Assembly (NCBI GenBank): GCA_009694515.1
Contig: SHUV01000002.1
Coordinates: 1-64,000, forward strand
Reading direction: 5' to 3'
Length of the DNA: 64,000 nucleotides
Source of the DNA: Candidatus Planktophila sp.
GTDB lineage: Bacteria > Actinomycetota > Actinomycetes > Nanopelagicales > Nanopelagicaceae
Below, in pieces: positions 53,304 through 62,952 of this stretch. The notes beneath the pieces were generated by a model, which was given only the letters and a program-made list of their open reading frames with translations, searched no databases and was not told the origin of the DNA. The translations under genes were made by a program, and so were the position numbers. The stretch's first letter is position 1. Each line of letters begins with the position of its first letter.

Positions 53304-54221
53304 ATGTCTTCATTAGCTCATGGCCACGGAATCGCAACTCTTGCCGGCACAACTGTGCTCGATGTCTGGTTTCCTGCGCCGGCACTTGGCGCTCTCGCTG
53401 GCGCCCCTGATCCATCATTGCAATCAATGGTGGGCTCAGATGATGCACGAGGAGTAACTCGAGAGCTAGTCTCGATTGAAATTGATTTAGCGCTTGCTCC
53501 AAAGGATGCTCACGATGCATACCTGCGACTGCACCTACTCTCACACCGCTTGGTTAAACCACATGGTGCATCACTCGATGGAATTTTTGGATTACTTGCC
53601 AATGTTGTCTGGACCTCAGTTGGACCGTGCGCCGTTGAAGGATTTGAACTTACCCGTGCACGTTTGAAAGCCCAGCATGCTCACGTGAGTGTTATCTCGG
53701 TAGATAAGTTCCCACGCATGGTTGATTACGTAGTTCCAAGTGGTGTGCGTATTGCAGATGCTGATCGCGTCCGTTTAGGTGCCCACCTAGCACCTGGCAC
53801 AACTGTGATGCATGAAGGATTTGTTAATTTCAATGCTGGAACTCTTGGAACGTCGATGGTTGAAGGTCGAATCTCTTCCGGTGTGGTTGTTGGAGATGGC
53901 ACAGATGTTGGCGGTGGTGCTTCGATTATGGGAACCCTCAGCGGTGGCGGCAAGGAAGTTATCTCGGTGGGAGAAAAGTGCTTACTGGGTGCTAACTCCG
54001 GTTTAGGAATTTCACTCGGAAATAACTGCGTCATTGAAGCCGGTACTTACATCACTGCAGCGGCCAAAGTGAAATTACCTGATGGTGAAGTTGTTAAAGC
54101 CGGCACACTTTCAGGTGCAAATGATCTGCTATTTCGTCGTAACTCACTTAGTGGCGGCCTTGAAGTTGTGATGCGAACCGGTACGTGGGGCGGCCTGAAC
54201 TCCCTCTTGCATGCCAATTAA
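53304..54221 (+). CDS. dapD: Tetrahydrodipicolinate N-succinyltransferase
   Basis: This 305-residue enzyme puts a succinyl group on tetrahydrodipicolinate in the lysine and peptidoglycan pathway. It is of the actinobacterial type: an N-terminal domain followed by a left-handed beta-helix (RIADADRVRLGAHLAPGTTVMHEGFVNFNAGTLG, then GVVVGDGTDVGGGASIMGTLSGGGKEVISVG) and a C-terminal NDLLFRRNS. With dapC in the window it supports the succinylase route. It is leaderless and shares a 30-base divergent control region with the LOG gene. Confidence 0.95.
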   Translation: MSSLAHGHGIATLAGTTVLDVWFPAPALGALAGAPDPSLQSMVGSDDARGVTRELVSIEIDLALAPKDAHDAYLRLHLLSHRLVKPHGASLDGIFGLLANVVWTSVGPCAVEGFELTRARLKAQHAHVSVISVDKFPRMVDYVVPSGVRIADADRVRLGAHLAPGTTVMHEGFVNFNAGTLGTSMVEGRISSGVVVGDGTDVGGGASIMGTLSGGGKEVISVGEKCLLGANSGLGISLGNNCVIEAGTYITAAAKVKLPDGEVVKAGTLSGANDLLFRRNSLSGGLEVVMRTGTWGGLNSLLHAN

Positions 54222-54231
54222 TAATCGAGCG

Positions 54232-55422
54232 TTAACCCGCTAAATTAAAGTAGGGCGAGGGAATCTTCACTCTACTTCTAAAGGTATCTCCCCTTAATAA
54301 TTTGGTTGACCCATCACTTGCCGTGCCCTTGATGTAGGTAACTGCCCCTGCAGTATTTCGGGAGATAATTTCAAGAGTGAGGATATCTGTGAGCAAGAAG
54401 GCAGTGGCAACCAGAGACTGATCTGCCGATGCGCTCCAGATAGCAAAGCGAGGATTGTTTTTAGGATCTAGCCCCGCAGGATCAACTACCGATTGCGTAT
54501 AACTGGTTGCCTGTCCCCAGGCATCGAGGGTTGTCTGCGTTGCACCGCCAGAAGATGAGAAGAAGTACGCCTGTATTGGTTTTCCATTACTTAGAATTGC
54601 CAGACTTGTGGAAGTATCAATGATTGTTCGCGAAACTGCCGCTTTCCAGAGGTGACCAAATCTCGGTTCAGATTCTTTAGAAAAGCCCACAAAGTTCTGA
54701 TCTGCAATATGTGAATAAACCTGACAGTCGCATGCAGAGTTAATTCTCCCTAACTTTGACATTGCATATGATCGCGAAGCAATTGCCTGTGCTTCAAGTG
54801 CAGCTGCAGGCCAAGATGACGGAACTTCGCTAATCCCCCATAAGTATTCATCGCGAAGGGCCAAAGTGTTAGTGACCTCCATTGCGCCTTGGACTACCTT
54901 CACCTGAATCTGCCCATATTTGTATTTCACCGCACTACCTAGCTGTGAAAAAGTAATCACTGTCGAAGGCCCGCTCCACCTAATGGTGAAGGCTTTGGCG
55001 CGCAGCCCTTCACCTGTAGCGAATGCACCATCAACGTTGAAGGTTATCTTCTTCTTGGCACCTAAAGTCGTTATGGGTGGAACATCTTGCGCACTTGCAA
55101 TGTCACCGCTAAAGATCTGCACTTCTGAATCTGGTGTAGCGCTAACAAATGAAATTGACTTTAGAGCGCGACCAATATTTACGCGAATCGTTTGAGTATC
55201 TACTATCGGTGCAATCTGCACGTTCTTGTAATAGTAATTAAGAATTGCTGTGGCACTTTCACCTGAGAGCGCACGAGCCTTGGCCCCGATCTGACTCATG
55301 CCAACACCGTGACCGTATCCGGAACCCGTAAATGCAAACTGGAGAGGTGCGGTTGCTGTGGCTGTAGATGTTGCAGCAAATGAGATGGAGAAAATCAGGA
55401 GTAAGGCTTTAAACGTCCTCAT
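54232..55422 (-). CDS. SpoIID/LytB-domain exported protein
   Basis: This protein of about 396 residues has a signal peptide (FKALLLIFSISFAATSTATA). The SpoIID domain follows: FTGSGYGHGVGMSQIGAKARA, ISEVPSSWPAAALEAQAIASRSYA and FFSSSGGATQTTLDAWG, which hold the Glu-to-peptidoglycan contact region. Family members cut glycan strands or stimulate amidases. It starts at ATG 55422, overlapping the ABC ATPase gene by 14 bases, so it is coupled to polysaccharide export genes. Its target is inferred to be cell wall. Confidence 0.85.
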   Translation of the reverse strand: MRTFKALLLIFSISFAATSTATATAPLQFAFTGSGYGHGVGMSQIGAKARALSGESATAILNYYYKNVQIAPIVDTQTIRVNIGRALKSISFVSATPDSEVQIFSGDIASAQDVPPITTLGAKKKITFNVDGAFATGEGLRAKAFTIRWSGPSTVITFSQLGSAVKYKYGQIQVKVVQGAMEVTNTLALRDEYLWGISEVPSSWPAAALEAQAIASRSYAMSKLGRINSACDCQVYSHIADQNFVGFSKESEPRFGHLWKAAVSRTIIDTSTSLAILSNGKPIQAYFFSSSGGATQTTLDAWGQATSYTQSVVDPAGLDPKNNPRFAIWSASADQSLVATAFLLTDILTLEIISRNTAGAVTYIKGTASDGSTKLLRGDTFRSRVKIPSPYFNLAG

Positions 55423-56215
55423 CAGATGATGCGCTCTTTCTAGCGTTAACAAATTCACGATAGGCATTAATTACTTCAGGTGGATTTCCACGCATCATAA
55501 GCTTGCCCTTATTAAGCCAGATGACCTCATTACAAATATCCTCAATCGTGGCAAGTGCGTGGCTGACAAGAATGAGTGCGCGATCTGCGCTGCGCAACTC
55601 CTTAATTCTGTTCAGACTCTTCTCTTTAAATTTTGCATCACCCGTGCTGAGCGCTTCATCAATAATCAAAATATCGGGTTCAACTACGGCAGCAACTGAG
55701 AAAGCTAGGCGGGCAAACATTCCAGATGAATAAGTGCGCATCGGAGCATCGATTGCTTCCCCGAGTTCTGAAAAATCAGCGATCGCATCAAAATGGTTAT
55801 CAATTTCCTCACGTGACATTCCTGCAGCCAGACCACCGAGATAGACATTATCGCGGCCTGTCATTGATGGATTAAAGCCAACACCGAGGGCGAGCAGGGT
55901 GCTGACACTTCCATAGACCTCAACGCGCCCCTGTGAGGGAGGAATGATTCCTGAAATCACACGCATCAACGTTGATTTACCCGCTCCATTAGAGCCAATG
56001 ATTCCGAGCACAGCGCCATAGTGAACGTCAATGTTCACATCGGTTAGTGCCGGAACAATTCGGGTGTGTCTCTTGCCACGGCCTAAAGATTTAAAGCGTG
56101 CCTTTAAGGTTGGTTTCTTTTCGATTGAAGTTGTGTAAGTGAGTCCCAGATCTCGTACTGAGACAGCAATGCCATGCTGGGCATGTTCGTGGTTAAAGTC
56201 GGACAGCGAAATCAC
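55409..56215 (-). CDS. Polysaccharide ABC exporter ATPase (Wzt/TagH type)
   Basis: This protein of about 268 residues has Walker A GIIGSNGAGKSTLMRVIS, signature MRTYSSGMFARLAFSVA and Walker B ILIIDEALSTGDAKF, typical of capsule, O-antigen and teichoic-acid exporters. It lacks the extra C-terminal carbohydrate-binding domain of Wzt. I use GTG 56215, which overlaps the permease gene by 23 bases. The ORF-track extension to 56290 lies inside the permease frame region. It powers export with the adjacent permease. Confidence 0.92.
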   Translation of the reverse strand: MISLSDFNHEHAQHGIAVSVRDLGLTYTTSIEKKPTLKARFKSLGRGKRHTRIVPALTDVNIDVHYGAVLGIIGSNGAGKSTLMRVISGIIPPSQGRVEVYGSVSTLLALGVGFNPSMTGRDNVYLGGLAAGMSREEIDNHFDAIADFSELGEAIDAPMRTYSSGMFARLAFSVAAVVEPDILIIDEALSTGDAKFKEKSLNRIKELRSADRALILVSHALATIEDICNEVIWLNKGKLMMRGNPPEVINAYREFVNARKSASSDEDV

Positions 56216-57020
56216 GCTCCCTCGATAGGAAGAAGTAAGCGCCAATGAATAAAAGTCCGAGAGCCCATAGTGATGCGTGAATGAGCCCATTCATTGTTGG
56301 AGCCTCTGCATGCACAACAACACGTGACCATGAATCGAGTAGATAGAAGAGGGGGTTAAGAATTTCAAACTTTTTGATACTTTCAGAAATATTACTCGCC
56401 TCATATAAAATTGGAGATAAATACAGAAGGCTGCGAGTCAGATAGGGCAAAATACTTGAAATATCTCGGAAGTAGACATTGATGCATGAAATAAGAATCG
56501 ACATCCCAAGTGCCATCACAACTGCAATAAACAGGATTGGAACTGCCCAGAGCATCTGCCATGAAAATGGCAAACCAATGAGAAGGTGAATAACTGAGAA
56601 GACTACGACGGTAGGTAAAAACTTGAAGAGGGCAATCACGGTGGCTGAAATCGGCAGCATGATGCGAGGAAATGATGTGTTGAGAATCAGGCGCTCACCT
56701 GAGGTAATTGCTTTTACTCCACCTGTGAGGCTATTTGCAATTAAGTAGAAGAGAAAAAGCGTAGCGGTGAGGTGTCCGAAGCGAGTGGCATCACTACTGC
56801 CGCCGATAACGTAGATAAGTAAGAAGTACACAGCCGATAAGAGCAATGGATTGAGAATCAGCCAGAGCTGACCAAAGATAGATCCATAATTTTGTTGGCG
56901 TAGCCCTGATCGAGAAAACTCTGAAATAAACGCGCGCCGGCTCCACAGGGAAGCGAAGTATTCCCGCATTGGCGGCAAGCCAGCACGGAAAGGCTCGTAA
57001 ATTACAACTGGTTTATCCAC
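56193..57020 (-). CDS. Polysaccharide ABC exporter permease (Wzm/TagG type)
   Basis: This 275-residue protein has six membrane helices and the ABC2 motifs FISEFSRSGLRQQNYGSIFGQLWLILNPLL at the start and LTRSLLYLSPILYEASNI near 200, ending SLWALGLLFIGAYFFLSRERDFA. It moves a lipid-linked or free glycan across the membrane. It lies between a glycosyltransferase gene and the ATPase gene, which it overlaps, so they form one export unit. Confidence 0.92.
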   Translation of the reverse strand: MDKPVVIYEPFRAGLPPMREYFASLWSRRAFISEFSRSGLRQQNYGSIFGQLWLILNPLLLSAVYFLLIYVIGGSSDATRFGHLTATLFLFYLIANSLTGGVKAITSGERLILNTSFPRIMLPISATVIALFKFLPTVVVFSVIHLLIGLPFSWQMLWAVPILFIAVVMALGMSILISCINVYFRDISSILPYLTRSLLYLSPILYEASNISESIKKFEILNPLFYLLDSWSRVVVHAEAPTMNGLIHASLWALGLLFIGAYFFLSRERDFAVRL

Positions 57021-57050
57021 GTGCGAAAGGCTACCGCAGGCTGTTGCTAC

Positions 57051-58052
57051 TTACTCCGATGAAGGCACGAGAGTCTTTGGGGAAGATATGAATCCAGCAC
57101 CCCATGCGAAGTGCATTGTGGGTAACACAAGTAGTAATAGAAAGAATTCGCGAATTGAAGACGAAATCTTAATTGACGCTCCCAGGATAAAGAGCGCATA
57201 GATCGAAGCTGGGATAAAAAGAATTGGCGAGAGGAGTAATCCAAGTATTACTGAAGCTAGGAATCCAACGAGTGCAACCGGTGGCGCTAGGTAACGGTAA
57301 TTGATTGTCCCCTTATGTCTTCTAGAAACTACTCTGCGCCAGCGACCGTATTCAAAGTACTGTTTTGCAAGAGCACGCACTGTAGATCGTGGGCGATATG
57401 TCACATGAAGCCGGGGATCAAAGTAAATGACTCCTCCGTTTTCACGTAAGCGAAAATTGAGTTCCCAATCTTGTGCGCGGGTAAATCGTTCATCGAATCC
57501 GCCAATTGCAATCAGCGCCTCTCTGCGAAAGGCTCCGAGGTAGACAGTATCAACCGGCCCGGCTTCTCCTCCGGTATGAAAACTTGATGCACCAACTCCG
57601 AATGCACTGCGCATTGCACCTGCAACAGACTTTTCAAAAACTGTTTTTCCTACCGCAGCCATAACACCACCAACATTGACGGCGCCTGTCTTGTTTAGCA
57701 CCTCAACAATCAAAGAGAGATAATTCTGAGGAATCTCAGCATGGGCATCGACTCGCACTACAACTGGATTCATTATTTGCCCAAGTGCAAGATTGAGACC
57801 GGTCGCAGTCTTACCTGTTGGGTTTTCAACAAGCACAACTCGTGAATCTGAGGATGCTATGCGCTTAGCAATTTCTAGCGTTCTATCCTTTGATGGACCG
57901 ATTGCTAAAATGACTTCGATAGGACCTTTGTAATCTTGTGAAAGTACTGAGCGAACCGAGCTCTCCAGATGTGACTGCTCATTGAGAACAGGCAAGATCA
58001 CGCTAATAGATGGGTGCGGTGAGCCAATTAACTCTTGTATTGGTGTCGCCAT
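57051..58052 (-). CDS. Family 2 glycosyltransferase
   Basis: This 333-residue protein has a GT-A domain (ISVILPVLNEQSHLESSVRSVLSQDYKG, VVRVDAHAEIPQNYL with the DxD-like motif, GGFDERFTRAQDWELNFRLREN) and two to three C-terminal membrane helices. It resembles ExoA-type transferases that build exopolysaccharide on a lipid. GGAGG lies four bases before the ATG. It is placed upstream of the ABC exporter on the same strand and is divergent from the LCP gene. Confidence 0.9.
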   Translation of the reverse strand: MATPIQELIGSPHPSISVILPVLNEQSHLESSVRSVLSQDYKGPIEVILAIGPSKDRTLEIAKRIASSDSRVVLVENPTGKTATGLNLALGQIMNPVVVRVDAHAEIPQNYLSLIVEVLNKTGAVNVGGVMAAVGKTVFEKSVAGAMRSAFGVGASSFHTGGEAGPVDTVYLGAFRREALIAIGGFDERFTRAQDWELNFRLRENGGVIYFDPRLHVTYRPRSTVRALAKQYFEYGRWRRVVSRRHKGTINYRYLAPPVALVGFLASVILGLLLSPILFIPASIYALFILGASIKISSSIREFFLLLLVLPTMHFAWGAGFISSPKTLVPSSE

Positions 58053-58076
58053 AACCCCTCCACGCTATCGTGCAAG

Positions 58077-58082
58077 TAATCT
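58077..58082 (+). promoter_or_regulatory. -10 element of the LCP gene (leaderless)
   Basis: TAATCT ends six bases before GTG 58089. Confidence 0.55.
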
Positions 58083-58088
58083 ACGTAT

Positions 58089-59189
58089 GTGAAATCTACT
58101 CGCGCGATTCGGATAATTACATCACTCTCATTAGGTGTTGTAATACTAGCCTCGCTTTCATGGGTTGGATTAGGTCAAGTCAGTGGTCAGATCTCGCGTA
58201 TCGATGTTTTTGGAAAGCTCACAGACCGTCCTGAAAAAACTTCTCGGGCCCTTAATTACTTGGTTGTGGGATCTGATTCTCGCGAAGGATTGAGTAAGGA
58301 AGAAATTCGAGCGCTACGTGTAGGTAGTACAGCAGTTGCTGCCGGTGGACGTTCGGACACAATGTTCTTAATCCATATCAGCAAAAGTAGAGATGCGGCG
58401 TTTATCGTCTCCCTACCCAGAGATACCCTGGTTCAAGTTCCCGCACATAAGAGTCAAGATGGAACGACAGATATTTCCGAACGCCCTGGAAAGCTCAATG
58501 CAGCATTTGCCTTCGGTGGCGCCCCTCTGCTGATACAAGCAATTGAGGCTAAGACTAATTTAAAGATTGACCATTACGTCGAAGTAAACTTTGCCGGATT
58601 TACTCGTGTAGTTGATGCCCTTGGTGGAATTGAAGTCTGTTCCAGCGTTGATATCGATGACCCAAAGAGCCACTTAGTCTTGAGTGCCGGCACACACACC
58701 TTGGGTGGAATTGAGGCGCTTAAGTATGTGCGCACTCGTGATTACGATGGTCGCGGAGATATCGGGCGCATGGAGCGTCAACAGAAGTTTGTCGGTTCGG
58801 TCTTGCACAAGGCCACAAGCAGTGGTGTATTACTAAACCCAATTAAGTTAGCAAATTTCTATAACGCAACTATTTCAACAGTGAAGATGGACTCCGGAGT
58901 GAGCAAGAATGACCTGCTCACCTTGGCAAAGCAGATGCGTAATCTCTCTTCGGGCAATGTGCGCACGCTGACCGTTCCACTTTTGGACCCCAATGGAAGG
59001 GATCCAGATGTTGGTTCAGTCGTGATTTGGGATGAAGAGCTAGCCGCAGACTTATGGACACGTATACGTGATGATAAAGCGCTGATAGATGAGGTGAAGC
59101 CTTCACCAAGTGCTACAGCTGCGCCAATCAAGATCGATAAATTTAAGACGAAGACAGCGGCAGAAAATCCCTGCGCTCCTAAGAAGTAG
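58089..59189 (+). CDS. LytR-CpsA-Psr (LCP) family glycopolymer ligase
   Basis: This 366-residue protein has an N-terminal membrane helix (IITSLSLGVVILASLSWVGL) and the LCP domain: LNYLVVGSDSREGLS, GGRSDTMFLIHISK, FIVSLPRDTLVQVP, GKLNAAFAFGG and KYVRTRDYDGRGDIGRMERQQ, with the conserved Asp and Arg that bind polyprenyl phosphate. LCP enzymes attach wall polymers (arabinogalactan, teichoic acids or capsule) to peptidoglycan. It lacks the extra LytR_C domain. The position next to the export genes supports that role. The start is a leaderless GTG. Confidence 0.93.
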   Translation: MKSTRAIRIITSLSLGVVILASLSWVGLGQVSGQISRIDVFGKLTDRPEKTSRALNYLVVGSDSREGLSKEEIRALRVGSTAVAAGGRSDTMFLIHISKSRDAAFIVSLPRDTLVQVPAHKSQDGTTDISERPGKLNAAFAFGGAPLLIQAIEAKTNLKIDHYVEVNFAGFTRVVDALGGIEVCSSVDIDDPKSHLVLSAGTHTLGGIEALKYVRTRDYDGRGDIGRMERQQKFVGSVLHKATSSGVLLNPIKLANFYNATISTVKMDSGVSKNDLLTLAKQMRNLSSGNVRTLTVPLLDPNGRDPDVGSVVIWDEELAADLWTRIRDDKALIDEVKPSPSATAAPIKIDKFKTKTAAENPCAPKK

Positions 59190-59221
59190 TCAAAATGGAG
59201 AGATTTTAATTATGGCTGCAA

Positions 59222-59227
59222 TAGACT
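59222..59227 (+). promoter_or_regulatory. -10 element of ugd (leaderless)
   Basis: TAGACT ends seven bases before ATG 59235. Confidence 0.55.
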
Positions 59228-59234
59228 CCTGCGC

Positions 59235-60545
59235 ATGACCCTTAAGCTCTCGGTGATTGGCTGTGGTTATCTTGGCGCCACTCACGCTGCATGTATGTCT
59301 TCCCTCGGTTTCGAGGTTGTTGGAGTTGACACAGATCAGAGCAAGGTCGACCTACTCTCTCGGGGAGAACTTCCATTCTATGAACCAGGTTTAGATACTC
59401 TTCTTGCGGCAGAGATGAAGACTGGCAGGCTCTCATTTACAACAGATTTCTCTGCAGTAAGCGATGCAGATGTTCACTTTATCTGTGTGGGAACCCCGCA
59501 GAGTAAAGATGGGCTTGCAGCAGATCTGACATATGTGAAGTCCTCGGTTGCCGCAATAGCACCACATCTTAAAGAGGGTTCACTTGTCGTGGGTAAGTCA
59601 ACTGTTCCAGTGGGAACTGCTCAACTATTGTGCGAACAATTGGCGACAACGGCCCCACAGGCAGACCTTGCATGGAACCCAGAATTTCTCCGGGAAGGTT
59701 TTGCTGTTGAAGATACTCTGACCCCCAATCGCCTTGTTGTCGGTGTTGTAAATGATCGTGCAGAACAAATTCTTAAAGAAGTCTATAAACCAATCATCAA
59801 TCTCGGCACTCCGTGGATACGAGCAGACCTACCAACAGCAGAGCTTGTCAAAGTTGCTGCTAACTCATTTCTTGCGACAAAGATTTCATTTATTAACGCA
59901 ATGGCTGAAGTCTGCGAGGCAGCAGGCGGAGATGTCACAGTTCTGGCGAAGGCAATTGGATATGACCCGCGAATTGGTAATCGATTCTTACAAGCAGGCA
60001 TTGGCTTTGGTGGAGGATGCCTACCAAAAGATATCCGTGCCTTTATGGCGCGCGCGCAGGAACTAGGCGCAGATCAAGCACTTGAATTCTTACGCGAAAT
60101 TGATGCAATTAATATGCGTGCTCGTCAACGTGTCATCGATGTTGTTCGTGCCGACCTTTCAGAAGACCTCACTCAATACAAGATTGCAATACTGGGTGCA
60201 ACGTTTAAGCCCGATAGTGATGATGTGCGCGACTCCCCAGCACTTGATATAGCTGCTCAACTACAAGCAGCAGGTGCAACCGTTGTCGTTCATGACCCTA
60301 AGGGAATAGAACCTGCACGTAAGCGTTTTCCAAACCTTGATTACCAAGAAAAGGTAGTCGATGCAGTCAAAGGCGCTGACGCTATCTTGCACCTGACAGA
60401 ATGGAAGGAATATCGCGAACTAGATCCATCAGTAATTGGGCAACTTGTGAAATCTAAATTCTTAATTGATGGTCGCAATATGCTCGATCGTAATCTCTGG
60501 CGTGCAGCTGGCTGGCGCGTACACGCACTTGGTCGAACTGACTAG
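59235..60545 (+). CDS. ugd: UDP-glucose 6-dehydrogenase
   Basis: This 436-residue enzyme oxidises UDP-glucose to UDP-glucuronate with two NAD. It has the N-terminal Rossmann loop [33 protein letters not shown], the catalytic cysteine in [14 protein letters not shown] near residue 260, and the C-terminal NAD/UDP domain ([19 protein letters not shown]). UDP-glucuronate feeds acidic surface glycans, consistent with the neighbouring exporter and LCP genes. It is leaderless. Its stop overlaps the convergent purE stop by four bases. Confidence 0.95.
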   Translation: MTLKLSVIGCGYLGATHAACMSSLGFEVVGVDTDQSKVDLLSRGELPFYEPGLDTLLAAEMKTGRLSFTTDFSAVSDADVHFICVGTPQSKDGLAADLTYVKSSVAAIAPHLKEGSLVVGKSTVPVGTAQLLCEQLATTAPQADLAWNPEFLREGFAVEDTLTPNRLVVGVVNDRAEQILKEVYKPIINLGTPWIRADLPTAELVKVAANSFLATKISFINAMAEVCEAAGGDVTVLAKAIGYDPRIGNRFLQAGIGFGGGCLPKDIRAFMARAQELGADQALEFLREIDAINMRARQRVIDVVRADLSEDLTQYKIAILGATFKPDSDDVRDSPALDIAAQLQAAGATVVVHDPKGIEPARKRFPNLDYQEKVVDAVKGADAILHLTEWKEYRELDPSVIGQLVKSKFLIDGRNMLDRNLWRAAGWRVHALGRTD

Positions 60546-61057
60546 AACCCAGTTTTTTGATTGCGGCGGGCGCTTAACTGGGCGCCCTTTGCTTTTGCCT
60601 CTTCATTGATTGCTTTGAGGGATTCTGCAACTTTGGCAGAGATAGCTGCATCAGAAATTCCAAGAATGCGCGCGGCAAGGATTCCTGCGTTCTTCGCATT
60701 TCCCACACCAACAGTTGCAACCGGAATTCCAGCAGGCATCTGCACAATTGAAAGAAGTGAATCCATTCCATCTAAATTCTTGAGCGCAACAGGGACTCCG
60801 ATTACCGGTAACGTTGTTAGTGATGCGACCATGCCAGGTAGATGAGCTGCCCCACCAGCACCAGCGATAATTACCTTAAATCCTTTTGCTTGCGCCTTTT
60901 GTGAAAAATCAACCATCTCTAGCGGCATGCGATGGGCAGAAATAACATCTACTTCATAGGAGATACCAAATGAGTCAAGGACTTTGGCGGCTTCTTCCAT
61001 GACTGGCCAATCAGAGTCAGAGCCCATGATTATCGCTACATCTTTAGAATTAGTCAT
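60542..61057 (-). CDS. purE: N5-carboxyaminoimidazole ribonucleotide mutase
   Basis: This 171-residue class I PurE converts N5-CAIR to CAIR in purine synthesis. Motifs are [15 protein letters not shown] near the start, [13 protein letters not shown] with the catalytic His, and [18 protein letters not shown]. The start overlaps the end of purK by eight bases, so the two are translated together. A short basic tail ([10 protein letters not shown]) is not conserved. The stop overlaps ugd. Confidence 0.96.
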   Translation of the reverse strand: MTNSKDVAIIMGSDSDWPVMEEAAKVLDSFGISYEVDVISAHRMPLEMVDFSQKAQAKGFKVIIAGAGGAAHLPGMVASLTTLPVIGVPVALKNLDGMDSLLSIVQMPAGIPVATVGVGNAKNAGILAARILGISDAAISAKVAESLKAINEEAKAKGAQLSARRNQKTGF

Positions 61058-62162
61058 CGATTGCCCCGCTCATGTAGTCACGTGCATGCTGCACATCTGT
61101 GGTTAATTGTAGAAGGTCGGAGCCGATTGCGGTGACATGACCAATCTTGCGCCCTTTTCGAACTTCCTTCTTATATTGATGAAACTTAAGGTCAGGGTTT
61201 CGAGCCATCAGGTGTAAATATGGACGATACATATCGGCTTTATCGCCACCCAAGATATTTCCCATCACAGCAAATTCGTGGGTCATCGCAGGATCGCCAA
61301 GTGGAAGATCAAGTATCGCTCGCAGGTGTTGTTCGAATTGGCTTGTTCGAGAGCCATCGATGGTCCAGTGTGCTGAATTATGTGGACGCATTGCAAGCTC
61401 ATTAATGAATAGGTGATCACCTTTTACAAACATCTCAACTGCCATCACTCCAATGACACCTACTTCTGCTGCAATATCTAGCGCCAGCTTCTGCGCTTGT
61501 TCTGCAATCTCATCAGAGATGCATGGTGCGGGTGTGATCGTCATGGTGCAGATTCCATCTTCTTGCACCGTCTGCGTTGGCGCCCAGGATGTTGCTTGAC
61601 CATGAGGCGAGCGTGCAACCATGACGGCAATCTCGGAATCAAATGAAATCAGCTCTTCAATCAAAAGTTTTGGGGTGTTCTTCAATACTTCCGCTAACTC
61701 ATCCTGAGAATTGATCTTCCAGACTCCACGCCCGTCATAGCCACCTGAAATGGCCTTTGCAATCAATGGGTACTGATCTACTTCAGATGTCGCAGTGATT
61801 ACCTTCCACGCTGGTGCTTGGTAAGCTGCCAACTTCTTGCGCATCTCTGCTTTATCTTGCGAATATACAAATGCCGATGATGCTGGATACACCCGCACAC
61901 CCGCAGCCTCAAGTCCTTTAATAACTGGTAGCGGCACAAGTTCGTGTTCAAAGGTAATGACATCACAACGTGCAGCAAAACTCTTGAGCGCCTTTAAATC
62001 TGTGTAATCACCAATAACATGGCTATTGATTTGAGCTGCAGAGTCATCTGCGTTCTGAGCAAAGAGAAGGAGATTGATTCCCAGCGCCGAAGCTGGTGCA
62101 ACAATCATGCGCGCTAACTGGCCCGCGCCAATGACGCCAACTGTTGGGAATCGCTCGTTCAC
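61050..62162 (-). CDS. purK: N5-carboxyaminoimidazole ribonucleotide synthase
   Basis: This ATP-grasp enzyme of about 370 residues makes N5-CAIR from AIR, bicarbonate and ATP. Landmarks are [23 protein letters not shown] (ATP loop), [27 protein letters not shown] and the C-terminal Gly-rich region. With PurE it forms the two-enzyme route used by bacteria. I prefer GTG 62162, right after the birA stop. ATG 62210 is possible and would overlap birA. The order birA-purK-purE-accD matches mycobacteria. Confidence 0.94.
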   Translation of the reverse strand: MNERFPTVGVIGAGQLARMIVAPASALGINLLLFAQNADDSAAQINSHVIGDYTDLKALKSFAARCDVITFEHELVPLPVIKGLEAAGVRVYPASSAFVYSQDKAEMRKKLAAYQAPAWKVITATSEVDQYPLIAKAISGGYDGRGVWKINSQDELAEVLKNTPKLLIEELISFDSEIAVMVARSPHGQATSWAPTQTVQEDGICTMTITPAPCISDEIAEQAQKLALDIAAEVGVIGVMAVEMFVKGDHLFINELAMRPHNSAHWTIDGSRTSQFEQHLRAILDLPLGDPAMTHEFAVMGNILGGDKADMYRPYLHLMARNPDLKFHQYKKEVRKGRKIGHVTAIGSDLLQLTTDVQHARDYMSGAIDD

Positions 62163-62166
62163 TGCC

Positions 62167-62934
62167 TTATCGTAGATGAACGATGTCTCCAACAGTAATT
62201 CGTGAGCCATCTTCCAGAATCAACTCCCCGTTTGGGCTGATACCGACGGCGACTCCGCTCTTGATAACTCCACCTGGAAGTTCTGCCTGGATCTTCGCAC
62301 CGATACTGCTACAGCGTTCAAGATAGAGATGTCGGAGATCCTCACCGGCTTCCCAGCGTTCTAAAAGATTAGCAAATTCGTTAAGGAACGCTGCCAAAAT
62401 GACATTGCGATTGAGCTCGCCAAAATTTTGCAAGGACAGTGAAGTTGCATGGGCAACAGGAAGTTCTGATTCTTGCATCGCGACGTTAATTCCGACTCCA
62501 ATAATGATTCCATTGTCAGCCGTTTGAGCAATGATTCCGCCAGCTTTTAAGCTACTGAATAAAAGATCATTAGGCCATTTCAGTGATGAGGTAACTCGAG
62601 GGTCAAGTCTTGAGAGTGCGAAACTTGCACTGAGTCCGACAACGAGAGGTAAGAGCGACCACTCACTCTGATCTCGCTTTGGTTGAATGTAAAAAGAAAA
62701 AAGAAGTGCTGATGCTTCAGGAGCCTCAAATTTTCTATCAAGTCTTCCGCGTCCAGCACTTTGATAATTAGTAACAAGAACATCGCCAGTATGTGCCTCT
62801 GCTCGCTGTACGAGATTGAGTAAATCTTCTTGCGTGGAACCCGTGACTTCGACCACGCTTACTCGCCAGTACCGCGAGATTTTTTCAGAGATCTGCACGG
62901 TATCCAGCGGTGGTCTTGGCGTATCTGTACTCAC
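62167..62934 (-). CDS. birA: Biotin-acetyl-CoA-carboxylase ligase
   Basis: This protein of about 255 residues attaches biotin to the carrier subunit of carboxylases. It has VVEVTGSTQEDLLNLVQRAE, QSAGRGRLDRKFEAP (biotinyl-AMP loop) and LKWPNDLLFSSLKAGGI, then a small SH3-like C-terminal domain. It lacks the N-terminal DNA-binding domain, so it is a simple ligase, not a repressor. I chose GTG 62934, which follows TAAGGT by seven bases. It is divergent from the carboxylase gene it serves, with start codons 18 bases apart. Confidence 0.93.
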   Translation of the reverse strand: MSTDTPRPPLDTVQISEKISRYWRVSVVEVTGSTQEDLLNLVQRAEAHTGDVLVTNYQSAGRGRLDRKFEAPEASALLFSFYIQPKRDQSEWSLLPLVVGLSASFALSRLDPRVTSSLKWPNDLLFSSLKAGGIIAQTADNGIIIGVGINVAMQESELPVAHATSLSLQNFGELNRNVILAAFLNEFANLLERWEAGEDLRHLYLERCSSIGAKIQAELPGGVIKSGVAVGISPNGELILEDGSRITVGDIVHLR

Positions 62935-62940
62935 GACTAG

Positions 62941-62947
62941 TACCTTA
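62941..62947. promoter_or_regulatory. Shared bidirectional -10 element of birA and accD
   Basis: TACCTTA reads TAAGGTA on the other strand. TACCTT (62941-62946) ends six bases before ATG 62953 of accD. TAAGGT (62947-62942) ends seven bases before GTG 62934 of birA. Both mRNAs would be leaderless and start 19 bases apart. Confidence 0.55.
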
Positions 62948-62952
62948 TGTTC

